From Rhododendron vialii (lineage: Eukaryota > Streptophyta > Magnoliopsida > Ericales > Ericaceae), in assembly GCF_030253575.1 (NCBI RefSeq), contig NC_080560.1:14761001-14825000 (forward strand): DNA of 64,000 nucleotides, read 5' to 3'. Positions 1 through 13,700 of the stretch are shown in pieces. The notes beneath the pieces were generated by a model that made no database searches, was not told where the DNA came from, and saw only the letters and a list, made by a program, of their open reading frames with translations. Every line of letters begins with the position of its first letter. Position 1 is the first letter of the stretch. Both the position numbers and the translations under genes were made by a program.

Positions 1-2778
1 AAACTATAAGACGAATGGGAATAAATTTCAATGCTTCAAAAATAGTTCTTTCTAATCTTATCGAGCAAATTTATATTTAATGTTGTCCATTTCAATTTTT
101 TCCTTTTTTGCTATTCATAGGAGTTTGTTCAAAAAAAATCAATTGACAGATAGGAGAGAAAAATGATAATGAGGTTTCTAGTTTAAAAACGAAATTACAT
201 TTCTATTCAATGTAAGCATTTACTCTATGCAATTTATCTACATGTCGTGTATCAACCTTTCTTAATTCTATTTGAAACTTACTATTAAGGCCCCGTTTTT
301 CCACTAACAATTTTGCACTACAATTTAGATTCTTTTGTCAAATTGTTTATATTAACCCATAATTTCTTCATCTCCATTTCCCCCCTCTATTTTCTCCTTT
401 GACCAGCCCATGTACCATCTACAACTTATGAGTGGAAACAACTTGACATTTTTGAACTATAAAAAGTAGTCCATAACTTTTTGGTTAACGAAAATGCCCC
501 CTAAATCTTGAGTACGTTTCCGTTGCAAACTTTCATGTATAAAATTACTATAAACCTCAAATAATCTCTCCCGAGCGAGGTGGAATGTCACACTTTCGGT
601 CAAAACCTGCTCTGATTGACTGATACCAATTAGGCAATTACCAACCGTGACCACCCAGATTTATGCATTGCCACAAAACAATCAAATTGTAGTACCATAA
701 AATATGTCTCTAAAAAGTTTGGCGGTTAGTAGCTCTCACATGCCCCACCTTTCATCTCGCAGTGCAAACAGCGGACCCGAGCCCAATTCATTTTCGAGAA
801 AATTACACACACACCCCCCCCCCCTCCCCCCCCCCCCCCGCCCGCATTTATATATTTTAGACATGAACATCTCATAACCTTCAAAAATGCTCAAAAGCAC
901 CCCCTCATCATAACTGTTAACCAATCAGTACCCTTCTGTTAAAAGAGCGTTAAGATGAGGACAATTTTTTGTAGATGAGGAGGTCAGTGTGGGTCAGCAC
1001 TTTGCTCATTCCGTTAACTGAGTTAGCCAATTTTTTATTTTATATAGATGAAGGGGTCTAAATGGACAATTTTAAACATTAGAGGGTCTTTATGTTCAAA
1101 ATGTATAGTATAGATGAGGGGGTCTCCTCGTAGTTTCACCTTCATTTACAAACAAACTGAGCTTTTTCAGGCCTAGCCAAGCTTTAGAGTATTGAGCTCA
1201 GCTAGTTTACTACACGAGCCTAAAACTTGAACTTGAACTCGAACTCGAGCTTGAGCTCAGCTCGGTTACTAAACTAGTCGATTCGTTTGCAGCCCTACTT
1301 CCATTGGCCCACGTCCCAATGTGACATCAACACATTGGTTGAACGGATCCCACATTTCAAAATCTAACCAATCTCAAGCATTAGGGCAACGGAGAAGAGC
1401 TGGTACAACCATATCATGGTTTTACATGCGTTGTTGCATGTTTCCATCAACTCGTCTACGCAAAGGACACACACAGACTAGCCTGGTAAAATGCAAACTT
1501 ACACACCATGAAGTGGACAAAATGTTGCAGAAATGTGGCAATATGTTGTAAATTGGAACACAGTAGCAGTCCATTGACTTGGAGTCACAGACAAAACAAG
1601 GATACGTATCCATAGTCGTTAAAAACCAACGATACACGATACGTATTCTACAATTTGTATTGTCTCTTTCGGGGAACGATACGTATCCCATCATGTATCA
1701 TTTTTGTATAAAAATCATACGATACAACCGCGTATCCTACGATTACTTATTCGAAAAAGTCGGATCTTATTTCAAGAAGCGGAACCCCAAATGCATTAAT
1801 CTAAGTCTTTTGATCTAATCGTGGCATCTTTCAAACCCTTTGATAGAAATTCAACCTCAATTTTGATCTTGTATAAAAATAAGAACCATACTATGATTGT
1901 TTTTTGTCTTACTTTTCTTTTCCTAACAAAAGAAACATAAAGCCTTAATATAATAAGCCCCTTGAGAGATTTAAAATTTTGCATCTTAATTTTTTTTTAA
2001 ATATAAGCATAGTTTGTTGGTATTATTAAGTGCATCTACTTTTTAATTATGATTAACGTTGTTAAAATATAAACTAAATTTAGTATTTTGACAAAACTCC
2101 AATTGACAAAACCCAAATATGATAGATATTATCAAAAGAGAAATAAATATCTAGTTTTTAAAAACTCTAAAATATCTAGCTCTACAAGCTCTAAAATATC
2201 CTTGTGAAATATCTAAAAAAAAATTGTGAGAATTAAACTCGTGCAATTCTAGAATTACCTCAAAATTTATTATGTATAAAAATATCTTTGCACTAGAGTC
2301 TTCCATGGAGTAGTACAAATAGGGATGGGATCTAACTATTTTGTACCCAACCAAAAAAAAGTCAATACAAATACTCTCCTACTCCACACTTGTCTTTAGT
2401 AGTCTCCATCTTCCAAAAATATTGTCCAACTACACAATAGAAACTTTTACTCTTCCAGCAAATGTATCTCAAAATACACGATACGTATCTCAACACGAAC
2501 TAAGTGAAAAACAATACACGATACATATCCCAATTTAAAAACATTATACGTATCTATACCAGGCACCAATAAAATTGGTGATCCTCCAAAACATTTTCAA
2601 CATCTCAATTTCCGAGCAATTATAGTGTATCAACTAACTGAGATTTAATTAGACAGGTGACAATTTGTAATAAAACCAATCCCTAATCGACTGCTGCTTC
2701 TCTTTGACTTCTGTGACAATGTGACTATAAGTAAATGAAACTCCATACTTCCACAACAAACACCAGCAGTGGCTTCAA
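1..2778. other. Spacer downstream of RPN13
   Basis: AT-rich flank beyond the stop codon of the minus-strand RPN13 gene. I see no coding exon: the short open frames here have no recognisable domain and lack codon-like composition. The stretch holds a poly-C tract (814-839), a possible decayed foldback element around it, and several GATACGTATC-like motifs near 1,600-1,740 and 2,470-2,560. The 3' UTR of RPN13 should lie just below 2,779, but I could not define a poly(A) site. Confidence 0.6.
797..1142. repeat. Possible decayed foldback element with poly-C tract
   Basis: The two ends are loosely inverted: the left reads TTACACACACACCCC and the right, reverse-complemented, reads GAAACTACGAGGAGACCCCC. 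The adjoining parts (gacatgaacat on the left, the inverse of atgttcaaaatg on the right) also pair roughly. The left arm contains 26 nearly unbroken C residues. No clear target duplication was found, so the element class is unknown. Confidence 0.3.
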
Positions 2779-5700
2779 CTATCTTCCCTCATCCATAGGA
2801 TCACCACGGTTACTAGTCTCGGCTATTAAATCCTTTTCGCCTTGTGTAGAATCCTCGGGCTCGGGTTCTGAAATCTTCGGGACAGAATCTTCTAGTGCCT
2901 CAAGGAAAGAGAGCACTGTAAACTTGTCTGTCAAAAGTGCAAAGATAATTTGGGATCATGAAAAAGCATTTTCAATGCATAAAAATGCAACAATTTATAA
3001 TGATAGACCATGCACTAGTAGTCTTTTTGTAAACCCCTGAACCAAATATAGAGTCCAAGGGTCTCTCTCAGTGTCAAGATGCCACAAGTTTGATAACAGC
3101 ATGATATTCGATTTCTAGAAAGGAAAAATAGAACGTAGCCAAAGAAAATGAAGTAAAAAAAAAGGGGTGTTTTTTGGTTCTATCACAAGTCTTTAAAAAA
3201 AAGAACTACTAATTTTACCAAACCAAACAAATTTTCCTTTTTCCGTTAACCCGAGAGAATCATTATGTACAAAAGTGTTTCATGTCATATCACTTCCCTT
3301 CCATTGACCATCCCCATAAACAAAAACAGTGCTAAGCCAAAAAGACATCAAAGTAAAGGAAAGGATATGATAATTGAAGCTAAAGTTATGGGCTTTTAAC
3401 CAGTATTTGATCTGTGATTTACAGGTGTTTTTTAGAGCCAAGTTTGTTATTCCTCAAACTAACAAAGCCAGCCAAAGGCAAAATTACTTATCTAACTCCT
3501 TTTTCTTTCTAGAGACAACCCTAAAATAAATTGCATTCCTTTCCTCAGCAAGCCGCAGATTCAGGAAATCTCCAAGACTACCATAAGCGATATAATGAGT
3601 AAACTAATTATTTTCTTCCCCAAAATGAGTACCAAAAAGAAATGAGATAAGCTAATTTTCTATGCAACTGTTACTGGCTTAATGATACATCCAGTTATTG
3701 GGAGGTTGAAACCGTTGCTGGCTTACATTTACTTGGGTCAATTCCAAACTGTGTCAGATCTATCTGCCCGGTTCGAAGCACCTAAACAAAGAACAGATCA
3801 CAAAAGCTCTTAAAATTGGACAATATTTCATTGGGAAGAACATAGAGGTGTATGAATGTCTCACATAAGTAAATGAATCCACTTGTTGGCGAAATGGAGG
3901 GCTCTGAAGTAAATCGATTAGCTCCTCTGAAGTCCATTGGCCCTATAGGTCACAACAATTATCAGAAAAAAACATCAACAGAAAATTTAATGAATCAAAA
4001 GAACCAAAAAAACATACTTACCTCGGGTAAATAGGACACCAGCCGCTCCTCCAATGGAATATTCTCCAGCAAAGGGAATATCCAATCAGGCTTCAAAATA
4101 TCTCCTAATCCAAAACCTAAAGAGCAGTACAAATGTCCAGAGAATTACATTCTGGTAGTTTGTAAATTATCCATGCATAGGAGGTTAAGACCGCATAATC
4201 TTTTAAGTCAACATGATTCATAGTCTTGCAAAACAATTTATCGACTCTCTTACAGGTCATAAACAAAATATTTCTGAGAAAAAATTGAAATGTTTACAGT
4301 CCTCAAGTCTCTCATCCAACTCTAAATGCAGGATCTATAGAACAAGGATTACAATGTCATATGTCTAAGCATTGGATTCATCAAATCTCCCAAGACACCA
4401 GTCTCCAGCAGTGTCGTCAAAATATCGAATCCTACAATACATTTGGAGGTAAAATCAACAAGATCTCCAAAGGCATAATATGTATAAACAAATATTTGTA
4501 TTCCATAATATGTATAACTATATTTGACAAATACTTACACTGGTTGACATATCTTAAGGGGCGCCATCCCGATACAATTCGTAAAATGAAGACAATAGTA
4601 CACAATACGTATCCTGTTTTGACAACCTAGGTCACCAGACCCCACTAAATATTTGAATCGTCCTGGTAAGCTGTTGTTACCCAGAAGTGAATGGTGTTCT
4701 TAGGTACCATAGAGCACAAGCACCATGCCATATAGGTAACACCTAATTAGGAATCTTTATGGAAAGTATAAACCAAAACATACATGCTTTCTTGTGAATG
4801 TCCAACGAGAAAGGATGTATACCCGCCAAGTTCTCATTTTCAGCATGGAAAATCTAGTGCATTTTAGGACTGTATGCAACATAGGGTATGAGTCGTATGA
4901 CGTGGGAAAAGGAATCTTAAAGCACACCCACATTCAGCATTTTGCTTCATGCATGTCAACTTGAAATTTGTTCATCTGTTGGTTAAATTGCATAATTGAA
5001 AAACAATGAGCACAAAACAAAGAAGGGAAAATCATTTGAAAGGAGCTTATTTGCTCAAACATGAAGCATGGGTCCTTCAAAAGACATTCGGTACCCGTAA
5101 CAGGTTCTTTTTCTGTACTGGTACACAACATGCTAGTTTTACCTGGGTACATGCATGCACGCCCAACGGACTTTTTCCAAGTGTTTCCATACCCCAGAGG
5201 TACCAGTACATACCCAATCTCTATTCTACTCTACTCGTAATAGCAATTCCTACTATACTGAGATGAAGTCAGCTTGATGAGACCTTTTTCTTTATCGTAA
5301 TTTAATGCTTCTAGTTCTACCGAACACATTCTTCATGGTGATTAATTGGTTTCCAACCTCCTGGCCTTCAACGATGATCTGTAAATTAGATCCTTGATCA
5401 CTTAAACCTTCTTTTTTTTTAAATCTATTTGATTTTAATATGCTACATAAAATTCATTATTTCTAATAGGAAAAAATTATATTTCTGTGGACAAATCCCA
5501 ATTGTACTTGCACCCTACTCTTGGTAAGTCTAGTCATATCAACGTACCTGGACACATGCTTCACAACTTTCTGAAAGTATCCAGAGGGTTAATAGCACGA
5601 AGAATATGAAAAACCAAAAGCAGCAGCTACTGGATGGAACATCATAGGGTGAGATCCACAACAGATACTTAGGTTCAATTTCGCAATTGAGATGAAATGA

Positions 5701-8700
5701 TGAAACACAAACTTAAGCAAGTTCCACATAATTAACAAGTACAATTACTCTATTCCCCTGGCAAGCACTCCTCACTTCATTTTTTATGAATATTCTTTCC
5801 TACTCAATTTGGTGTGAACCGTGTGACATAAAATATATCAATTTTGAAAAAAAAGGAGTACACGTTTAACTTGCGTTTCACGTCATGCGGACCTTGAATT
5901 TCATTAATTCACAAATATAACTATATAAGTACCAACGGCGTGTTATTAAAAATTCTAACACTTCTTTGAGTGTTTTGAAACTTGGGGTCCCAATTAACCT
6001 CTTTTTTGTTTGGTTCTTCTATTAAAAAATAGTTGGTTAGAAATTATTAAGATGACGATTTGAGAAGTTCTCAGGTGCAGTGATTGAAAAGTGTGAGGCG
6101 AACGCGAGCCGACAAAGCCCATAAAAGACGAGGCGACGAGGCGAGCGCCTCATTGAAGCGAAGCTAGCATTTAAAAAGAAAAAGAAAAAGAAAGATATAC
6201 TACATAATAACATAACCGACAGCCCCTGTTTTCACTATTTCTCCCCTCAATCAGTCTTTTGCAGCACCAATCTGCCTCCGGCAACTCTCGCCGGCCTTCG
6301 TCTGTCTCCGGCGACACTTGCCGGACCTAGCCTGTCTCCGGCGACACTCACCAGACCCTCGCCTGTCTCCGGAGACCCTCGTCGGACTCTCTTTTGTCTC
6401 CGGTGACCTTGCCGGACCTGTGTTTGCCCTTCGGTAACCTCTGTCAGTGCTATGAAGCAATTGTTTTGACTGTTTTGATCTCATATTTGCAACACCCAGC
6501 CACCGGTGACCATCGTCGGACTCTGTTTTGTCGCCACAAAGCTTCAGCAGATCTCTGGAAGCTTCCAGCAGCATCCCGACAGCTTTGAAAGCCCTAAACG
6601 GCGCCTAGTCACGATTTTTTAGAGCGTCATGCCTAGGCGAGCTTCTTACGCCTAGTCAGCCGCCTCCTTCAACCTCGCCTAGGCACGCTTTTTCAATCAC
6701 TGATCAGGTGATTCATAGAACCGAGAGGGAAAGTTTCGGGTTGGTATTCAAGTCCTTATAATGAGATGGAGGGGCATTTGGCCAGATATGAAGTTTAGGA
6801 GTGGGTACGTTGGTATTAGGCTTAGTTGCAGGGAGCTTACAAAGTGGGTACACTCCTGACACAGGAGATTGAATCAGCGCTCTGGAGTAAGGAGCGTGCT
6901 CCCATCTCGCTCCTATCGAGACGGGAGCACGCTCCTAAATAGGATGGGAGCTTCCACACTAATCTCAAGGAAGAAATTCGGACTTCTCTTTGCAAACATA
7001 TGCAAGTGAAAAGAAGAGAGATTTAGGACTAAGTTTCGTATTTGACTTATCGATGTGTTTAGTCCATAAATTTAATATAAAAACTATATTGGGCAGTCTT
7101 TTCTCACTCATGTTTATATATAGTATATACGTATATACACACTCCTTTCGGCGTTCCCAACTTATGATCTCCAACAAAACCCCAGCCCAACCAGCCCCCT
7201 GCCCGCTCCTGCTCTCGTTCCCTCTTCGTGCAACTTAGTATTCAGGTCCTTATATCTAGGGAGAGAAAATAAACCCCCGAGTAGGAAGTAGGAACCACAA
7301 TGAAAAGCTAAGAGTACACAACAATAAAACCCCAAGGCCCAGCGACTAATCTTTAGGCCCAGATTAACCGGCCTAGGCACTAGGCGATGCTCGGGCCCCC
7401 AAGGCCCAGCGACTTTTAGAACACTACTACAGAGGCGACCCTTGCTGCTAGGTGAAGGCCCAACCATACAGAAAGGAACTTGGTGACTAATGCTCAACAG
7501 TTGAAAGGGACATTCAATATTAACACGGTCAAGCGACCTTGACCGGATTGGCTCAAGGAGAAACCCAAGCACCAAACCCACAGTGACTCTTAAATGCAAT
7601 GTTGGGTCCAACATGGCAAAATCCCAAGACTTGATTGGTTACTCAACATCTGGGTGGTATGGCAGCAAAATTGATTGAAAATAACACCTATTACCGTTGT
7701 GATACATGGTGTTCTAACTTGAAATTTCAGATACTGTTTACTTTCGGGCTATGAGATCTGTTAACTTTACTTTGAGATGCACAAATTTTTTTCCACCAAA
7801 TTGATCTCAAGTAGTACCTCTAGTTCAAGTTCGCTCATAGTACACCATTATGCTCTTTTTATAAGTTATTATAGATCTCTTGTTTTGAACCCATACTCTA
7901 CTATGCATGCTTTACCATTTACTCAACTGTAAGATGATGTAGCATTTAAAATTTCAGATGAGTAATTGAAAGCTAGCGAGGTGGTTAGTTACACTGGGGG
8001 ACCCATTGTGAGTTACCTCTGAGGATTATACATGTGACATTTCTTCGAGACTGGATCTTGTTTCAGCTTGATTTTTGTATCACCGATCATTATGCGACAT
8101 TGCAGATTACGTATTTTGGAACAGTTGGCAGTTTAGTAACTTGTTTGCCCGACAATTTCAGTTTTTGATTCTCCACTGATTCATATCTTGCATGGGTTAG
8201 CATTTAATGCATACTTAGCTGTTTGGCTTGCCCTTAGAATTTCATGATCCATACAATAAAGGCTTTGGGTTGTGATATAACGTTCAAAATTTCGAGCCTA
8301 ACAAATGTTAAGACATGATGAATAAATTTATGGTCCCAGAGAATCTAAGAATATATTGCATTGCCAAAAAGTACATGGTATGTACAATTCCCACGTGAGC
8401 ATATGTTTGCCTGAAGTTCTCCATTTCTACTATAAAACAGAGGCAATCAAACATTAAAATCGTGCGACTTATACCTGCATCTGGATCTTCAACTTCACCT
8501 ACAACACAATAACCAGGAAACAACAGTTTGTTAGAAGCTCAAGCAATCCATAGCAAAAGGATATAGCAAAAAGCTTTCCCTTAAAGGAAGAACTGAGTTG
8601 CACCTGCGGGCCCAATATTACTCAATATTCTCTGCAGATCTGCCAATTTTACAGGTCCCGAAGAGGTTACATCACTAGTTACTTCTGTGCCCATGCTTGA

Positions 8701-10699
8701 ACCAACCAAATTTCCAGCCCTATAATTGTTTCAAATAAAAAAGAAGAAGAAAGGAATAAGGTAGTTTATATCAAGACAAGGTCCAGATATGGCAAGTCAT
8801 ATCTCGGAAAGATTATGCACAATGGAGAAGGAAATATGCAAGTCGGAGATGTAAGAGAAAATAGTATGCGTACATCAGGACATGCAAACTACCCACGAAC
8901 AGAAAACACCTCCATTTTACGAAAATCATTATCGCTAGGCACAATAACAACAAAATAAAATATACATACACCTGTTACAAAGGTAGTGTAAGTGGATATG
9001 GAAAACTCTTGGAGCATACAAGGTTCTGAAAAACACAAATCTGATGCCAACTGTTAAAGAGTATAAGAACAGGCCTAAATTGCGCAATTCGGAATGTTAG
9101 GCCTCACGGGCCACATGTCGACCCTTTCTTCACAGAAGGAAGCACAGCCTAAATCTCTGAACTCAAATCCTTAGTTGCACGAAGCGGAAGCGGGGGGCAG
9201 GAGCGTGGGAGCGAGGGAATACAAAAGCTCCCAAGGTTGGGAGCGTGAAAGGAGTGTGTACATATGTTATGAAAATAATGTAGCATAGAGTATTCACTTT
9301 AAAATTATAATCATTTTAGGAAGTAAAAATATAGGCCAAGTTCTCCATAAGTGTAAGAAATGGGCTAGTGTTAGATATCATATTACTTGGGCTAGATATA
9401 TGAGTTCATCAAAGACCAATTAATAAAGCCAAGTGATAAGTCCCTATTTTTCTATACAAAGATCATACAAAAACTTCCATCTTTGTCAGGAGCGGGCTCC
9501 CAAGGTGGGAGCGGCACCACTTTAGGAGCTCCCTACAACTGAGCTCAAATCAACTGATTCAAGCACTATTTTGCTCACAATCCTAGTACCTACAGAGTAC
9601 AGAGCAATCATGCCCATGAATCCATTGGTCAATTATTTACACCAATGATAACTCTTGCATAACTAGTTGTACTTACAAAAAGAAATGCATCGCAAGCTTG
9701 GTTATACATCCAAATGAACAATGAAGAATGAACATCTAATCTCCAATTAACTTTAAAAAGGAGCTCCCGGACTACATTTCAACAATTTATGCAAGTGCCA
9801 AAGCTTAAAAAGCTTGATTGAAATGCAATACAATGTTAATGGTTTAGAGCCGCCAAACCGTTAATCAGATAAAGAAATTGAAAGGGTCCTTTTCCAATTG
9901 TGAATCCTATCGAACTGTGAATCACTTTAATTTGGTCACGTCTTCTGGAATATACTGAAGAACATGTTGAGATTCATATCTATTGTGGAAACTTTATATC
10001 CATCTCAAAATTAATTGGCAATGGTAGAGAGGTCCCTCATGTTATTAAGTGATCACTCATTCCACTCCCAAGCAATATGGGACTCTATTTTCTTAACATC
10101 CCCCTCACATGCAGCCGCGTTTGAGGCCTGTCACGTGAAGCCTCTTTTTGGGTCTATCATCATGCAGTCTTTTTGTTGGTCTATCATAGTGGGGTGTGGA
10201 TTGTGAATTTTATAAAATGTGAGATCGAATAGGCCCTTCTCTGATATCATGTGAAAACTTTATGTCCATCTCAAAACCAATTGGCAATGAGTTGAGAGGC
10301 CCCTCATGTTATTAAGTGATGAGTGATCGCACATTCTACTCCCAAGCAATGTGGGACTATGTTTTCTTAAGAGATTTTTACCTCTAAGTAAAGAAAAATG
10401 ACTTATTTCCCATTAAGGGATAAACTCATTTTTTATTTACCTCTATGTACAACCTCATTGATAAGAGTACCCTTTAACACACAATATTACACTATTATTG
10501 GGGGTTTATGCTCTTTCATAGGGTTTTAGGATTCACTTTCCTATCATAGGGTTTTAGCAGTTTAGGCACTTTCATAGGGTTTTAGGGTTTAGGCACTTTC
10601 ATAGGGTTTAGGGTTTTAGGCACTTTCATAGGGTTTAGTAGTATAGGCACTTTTATAGGGTTTTAGTATGTTAGATTTTTCAGGTATGGAATTAGGCTT

Positions 10700-10747
<48 letters not shown>

Positions 10748-13700
10748 AAAAGAGTTGCACGTGCTTTTTTAGAAGTGGCTTGGACTTGCGCATGTAATGG
10801 GTCCAAAATTTGGACCCAGCGGTAAAATCCCATTTTCTTAACATCTATTATGCCTTTGCATGACAAAGATATATTGTAAAGGTAATTATGTAAGGCCTAA
10901 ATTAATACGAAGCTTGTCTTGAGGGATGAATTGAGGATCACGCAGACTAATAGGGAAGACCCTTGATTGAACTGCAAAAAATACGGATTCTGGTTCCTTA
11001 TGAAAGAAAAAGGGTTCAAATCACCCTTTTTAGTTCATTAGTATTTAGGACAATTATATTCCACATTTTGTCTTGGCCTCTTTTCACTTCATTAGCTATT
11101 TTGCCATGATTATTGATCCATACACGTGCGAACTTATGGAAAGAACAATCTAAGAAACATTAAACGATAAGATAAAAATTCATATTTCGAATCAATGAAA
11201 TCCTATATACAATATTATACCCACTCCAAGATTCTCAACTTCATAAATTTTCAGCATTAACATTTGTATTTTGTACCAAAACTGGAGTCTATCTATACTT
11301 GTGTGAAAAAGGCGGAATGAATGTTATGAGAAAATAACTAAAAAGATCCAATATTTTCAAACTTTTTATGCTTTTATCTTCATCAAATGGGTGGATAACA
11401 GATATTTTGCAGTTCATGTAATCCTACTAATCTCCTCAAAAGGTTTCCAAAACCGAAATCTCCACACTTCTTCAAACATCTAACTTTAAACAAGTCCTTT
11501 CGTTGAAACATGTCGATAAAGTGAACCATTTTTGAGGTGTATCTAATCCAACTGCATGATACATGTAGTGAATCATAAAATTTTCATCTTCTAGTGATTA
11601 AAATGGACAGCAAGGTGTATCGAATCGTACGATACACATCATGCCTCGTATCATTGTGATAACAGACCTGGTTATAACTCAATCCTTGGTTGAAATCCAA
11701 GAAAGAGGCACAACCAATATAATGCATCTTACAAAGTGCTCAAACAAAATGTCTGATGCATCTAAAACACAACCCTGGCCACTATATTTCTTAGTTGCAC
11801 GGAGTGGGAGCACAGATGGGGGGGAGAGGCTGGGAGCATATAGAAGGTCCAAAGGTAGGAGTTGCATATGTTATTTGAGTAAAGAAATATTTTCAAAATG
11901 TGAACAAATATCAAAAGTGGTCAGCTTTATGTCCATTGCAACTTTCATCAAACCAAACCAAACAGAGCCTTACGTCCCAAGCCTTATGTCCCAATCACTT
12001 GGACCTTCTATATGCAACTTTCATCCATGAAAAAAAAAACAATTTAACACTACGTAAATATTGAATGCTAGTGCTCCATTCTCATAATTGAACAATTCAT
12101 GATTAAGATTTGCACCATAAAATTTGATACACCAAGCAATCAATTCGGTTCTGTGGGGTGTATCGCTGAAAGTATGAATCATATTAGAATGCAAATTGGT
12201 TCATTACACTAAGTAGGTGTCAACAATCCTTGAGAAGAAGCCAAGTACAACTTTAATCACATGCACACACACAAATATGTATGTGTATGTGCATACATAT
12301 ATATAAGTACACACACACACAAATAGAGAGTAAGAGAGAGAGAGAGGAGTGCAATTTTGTTCACCCTCCTTAAAAGAGGGTGAACATTACCCTCCTTATT
12401 GGTTGAAATGGTGTGGATCCCACCACAAAGTGATATCATGCTTACCATGCAAAACACTTTTTGGTAAGCATGATATCACTTTGTGGTGGGATTCACACTA
12501 TTTCAACCAATAGAAAGGAGGGTAATGTTCACCCTCTTTTAAGGAGGGTGAACAAAACTCAACTCGAGAGAGAGAGAGAGTGAAGTGAAGAATCAAATAC
12601 TTCTCCACTTGAAGGCTAAAGCATTAACTAGCTTCTTCACCAAAACTTTCCGTGAAGATTACAGCATCCAATACTTCTTCACACACAAAGGTCTTTCATG
12701 AAAAAACCCTGACAAAGTGCAGAAACAGTAATTCACCTGAAGAATTACCTTGATGAGATATCGTCATCAGCTATGTCTTCGGAACTCTGTAACGGAACAG
12801 AAGCGTCGGGCTCTTCCTCACCAAGAAACTCTACAAATCAGAAATCCAAACATTAATCCTAAGTTGGTTGGGGGAGATAATCTCACAACTAAACCTGATC
12901 AAGGTTCTAAAATATCACACTCAGTTAAAGAGTCGCTCCAAAAGCAGTGTTCTAAAAGGCGGCCAGCCGCCTAGGCCGATTAGTCCCTGCCTAGGCACTA
13001 AGCGGTGGTCCGACGCCTAGATTAGACAGCCGACTAGTCGAGCGCCTAGTCCCCACCTAGGCACTAGGCGCCCCTTCTCCGCCCGACTAGTGCCTAGCAA
13101 TTTTTAGAACATTGTCCAAAAGCAAATAAAACCACGAAATTTGAAGAGAGAAAAAAACAAAACAAAATCCAAAAGTAATCGTGGATTTTAAGCATTCTTG
13201 GAGTTCAAATTTTCCTACAAAATAAAACACAGCCACTAAAAGCAAGGTTTCTTGCAAAGGGATTGCACAGTCAAAGGGGACAGTGTTACAGTAAAAGAAA
13301 GAGGAGAGGAAATCGGTATTTGGACCATCTCCAGGTCGGTAGACGTTGGGACTTGAAAGTTCACAACGTAATTAGGAAGACAAGATCAACATGACTAAAA
13401 TATAGCATGTGAGCACATCATTTTCACAAAACCCTCATGAAAGGTCATTCTTGAAAGCGACTTCTACCGGAAGTCTTCTTCAATTAACCAGCTAACAAGA
13501 AGATGAGTGTCGATAAAAAAAAAAAACAAGTAGATGAGTTATGCACACAATCTAATCACTGCACAGATGATTAGGTAAATGGTTATTTTCAAGAGTATTT
13601 GCAACTTTATCAACCATGGCAACGCCAAGGTGTAGAGTGGAATTTTTTTTTTTATTCGGCTAGAGTGGACTTTGTTAGAACTGCAACTTAAACAAAACCT

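Noticed and set aside
814..839. Functional G-quadruplex or regulatory poly-C site
   Set aside because: The run is nearly pure C with no evenly spaced G-tracts on the complement, and it sits in a decayed repeat; polymer slippage is enough to explain it.
6251..6588. A 107-codon Arg-rich minus-strand frame
   Set aside because: It lies entirely within the internal minisatellite of the hAT-like element at 6078-6702.
7162..7614. A 150-codon minus-strand frame in RPN13 intron 9
   Set aside because: It crosses the end of one hAT-like element and a fragment of another, has no recognised family, and lies on the sense strand within an intron.
10511..10676. True chromosome end
   Set aside because: Units are degenerate, only about 165 bp long, and lie in the middle of a gene with normal sequence on both sides.
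12355..12557. Possible microRNA gene
   Set aside because: The hairpin arms are too long and too perfect for a typical plant miRNA precursor; a foldback MITE explains it better.
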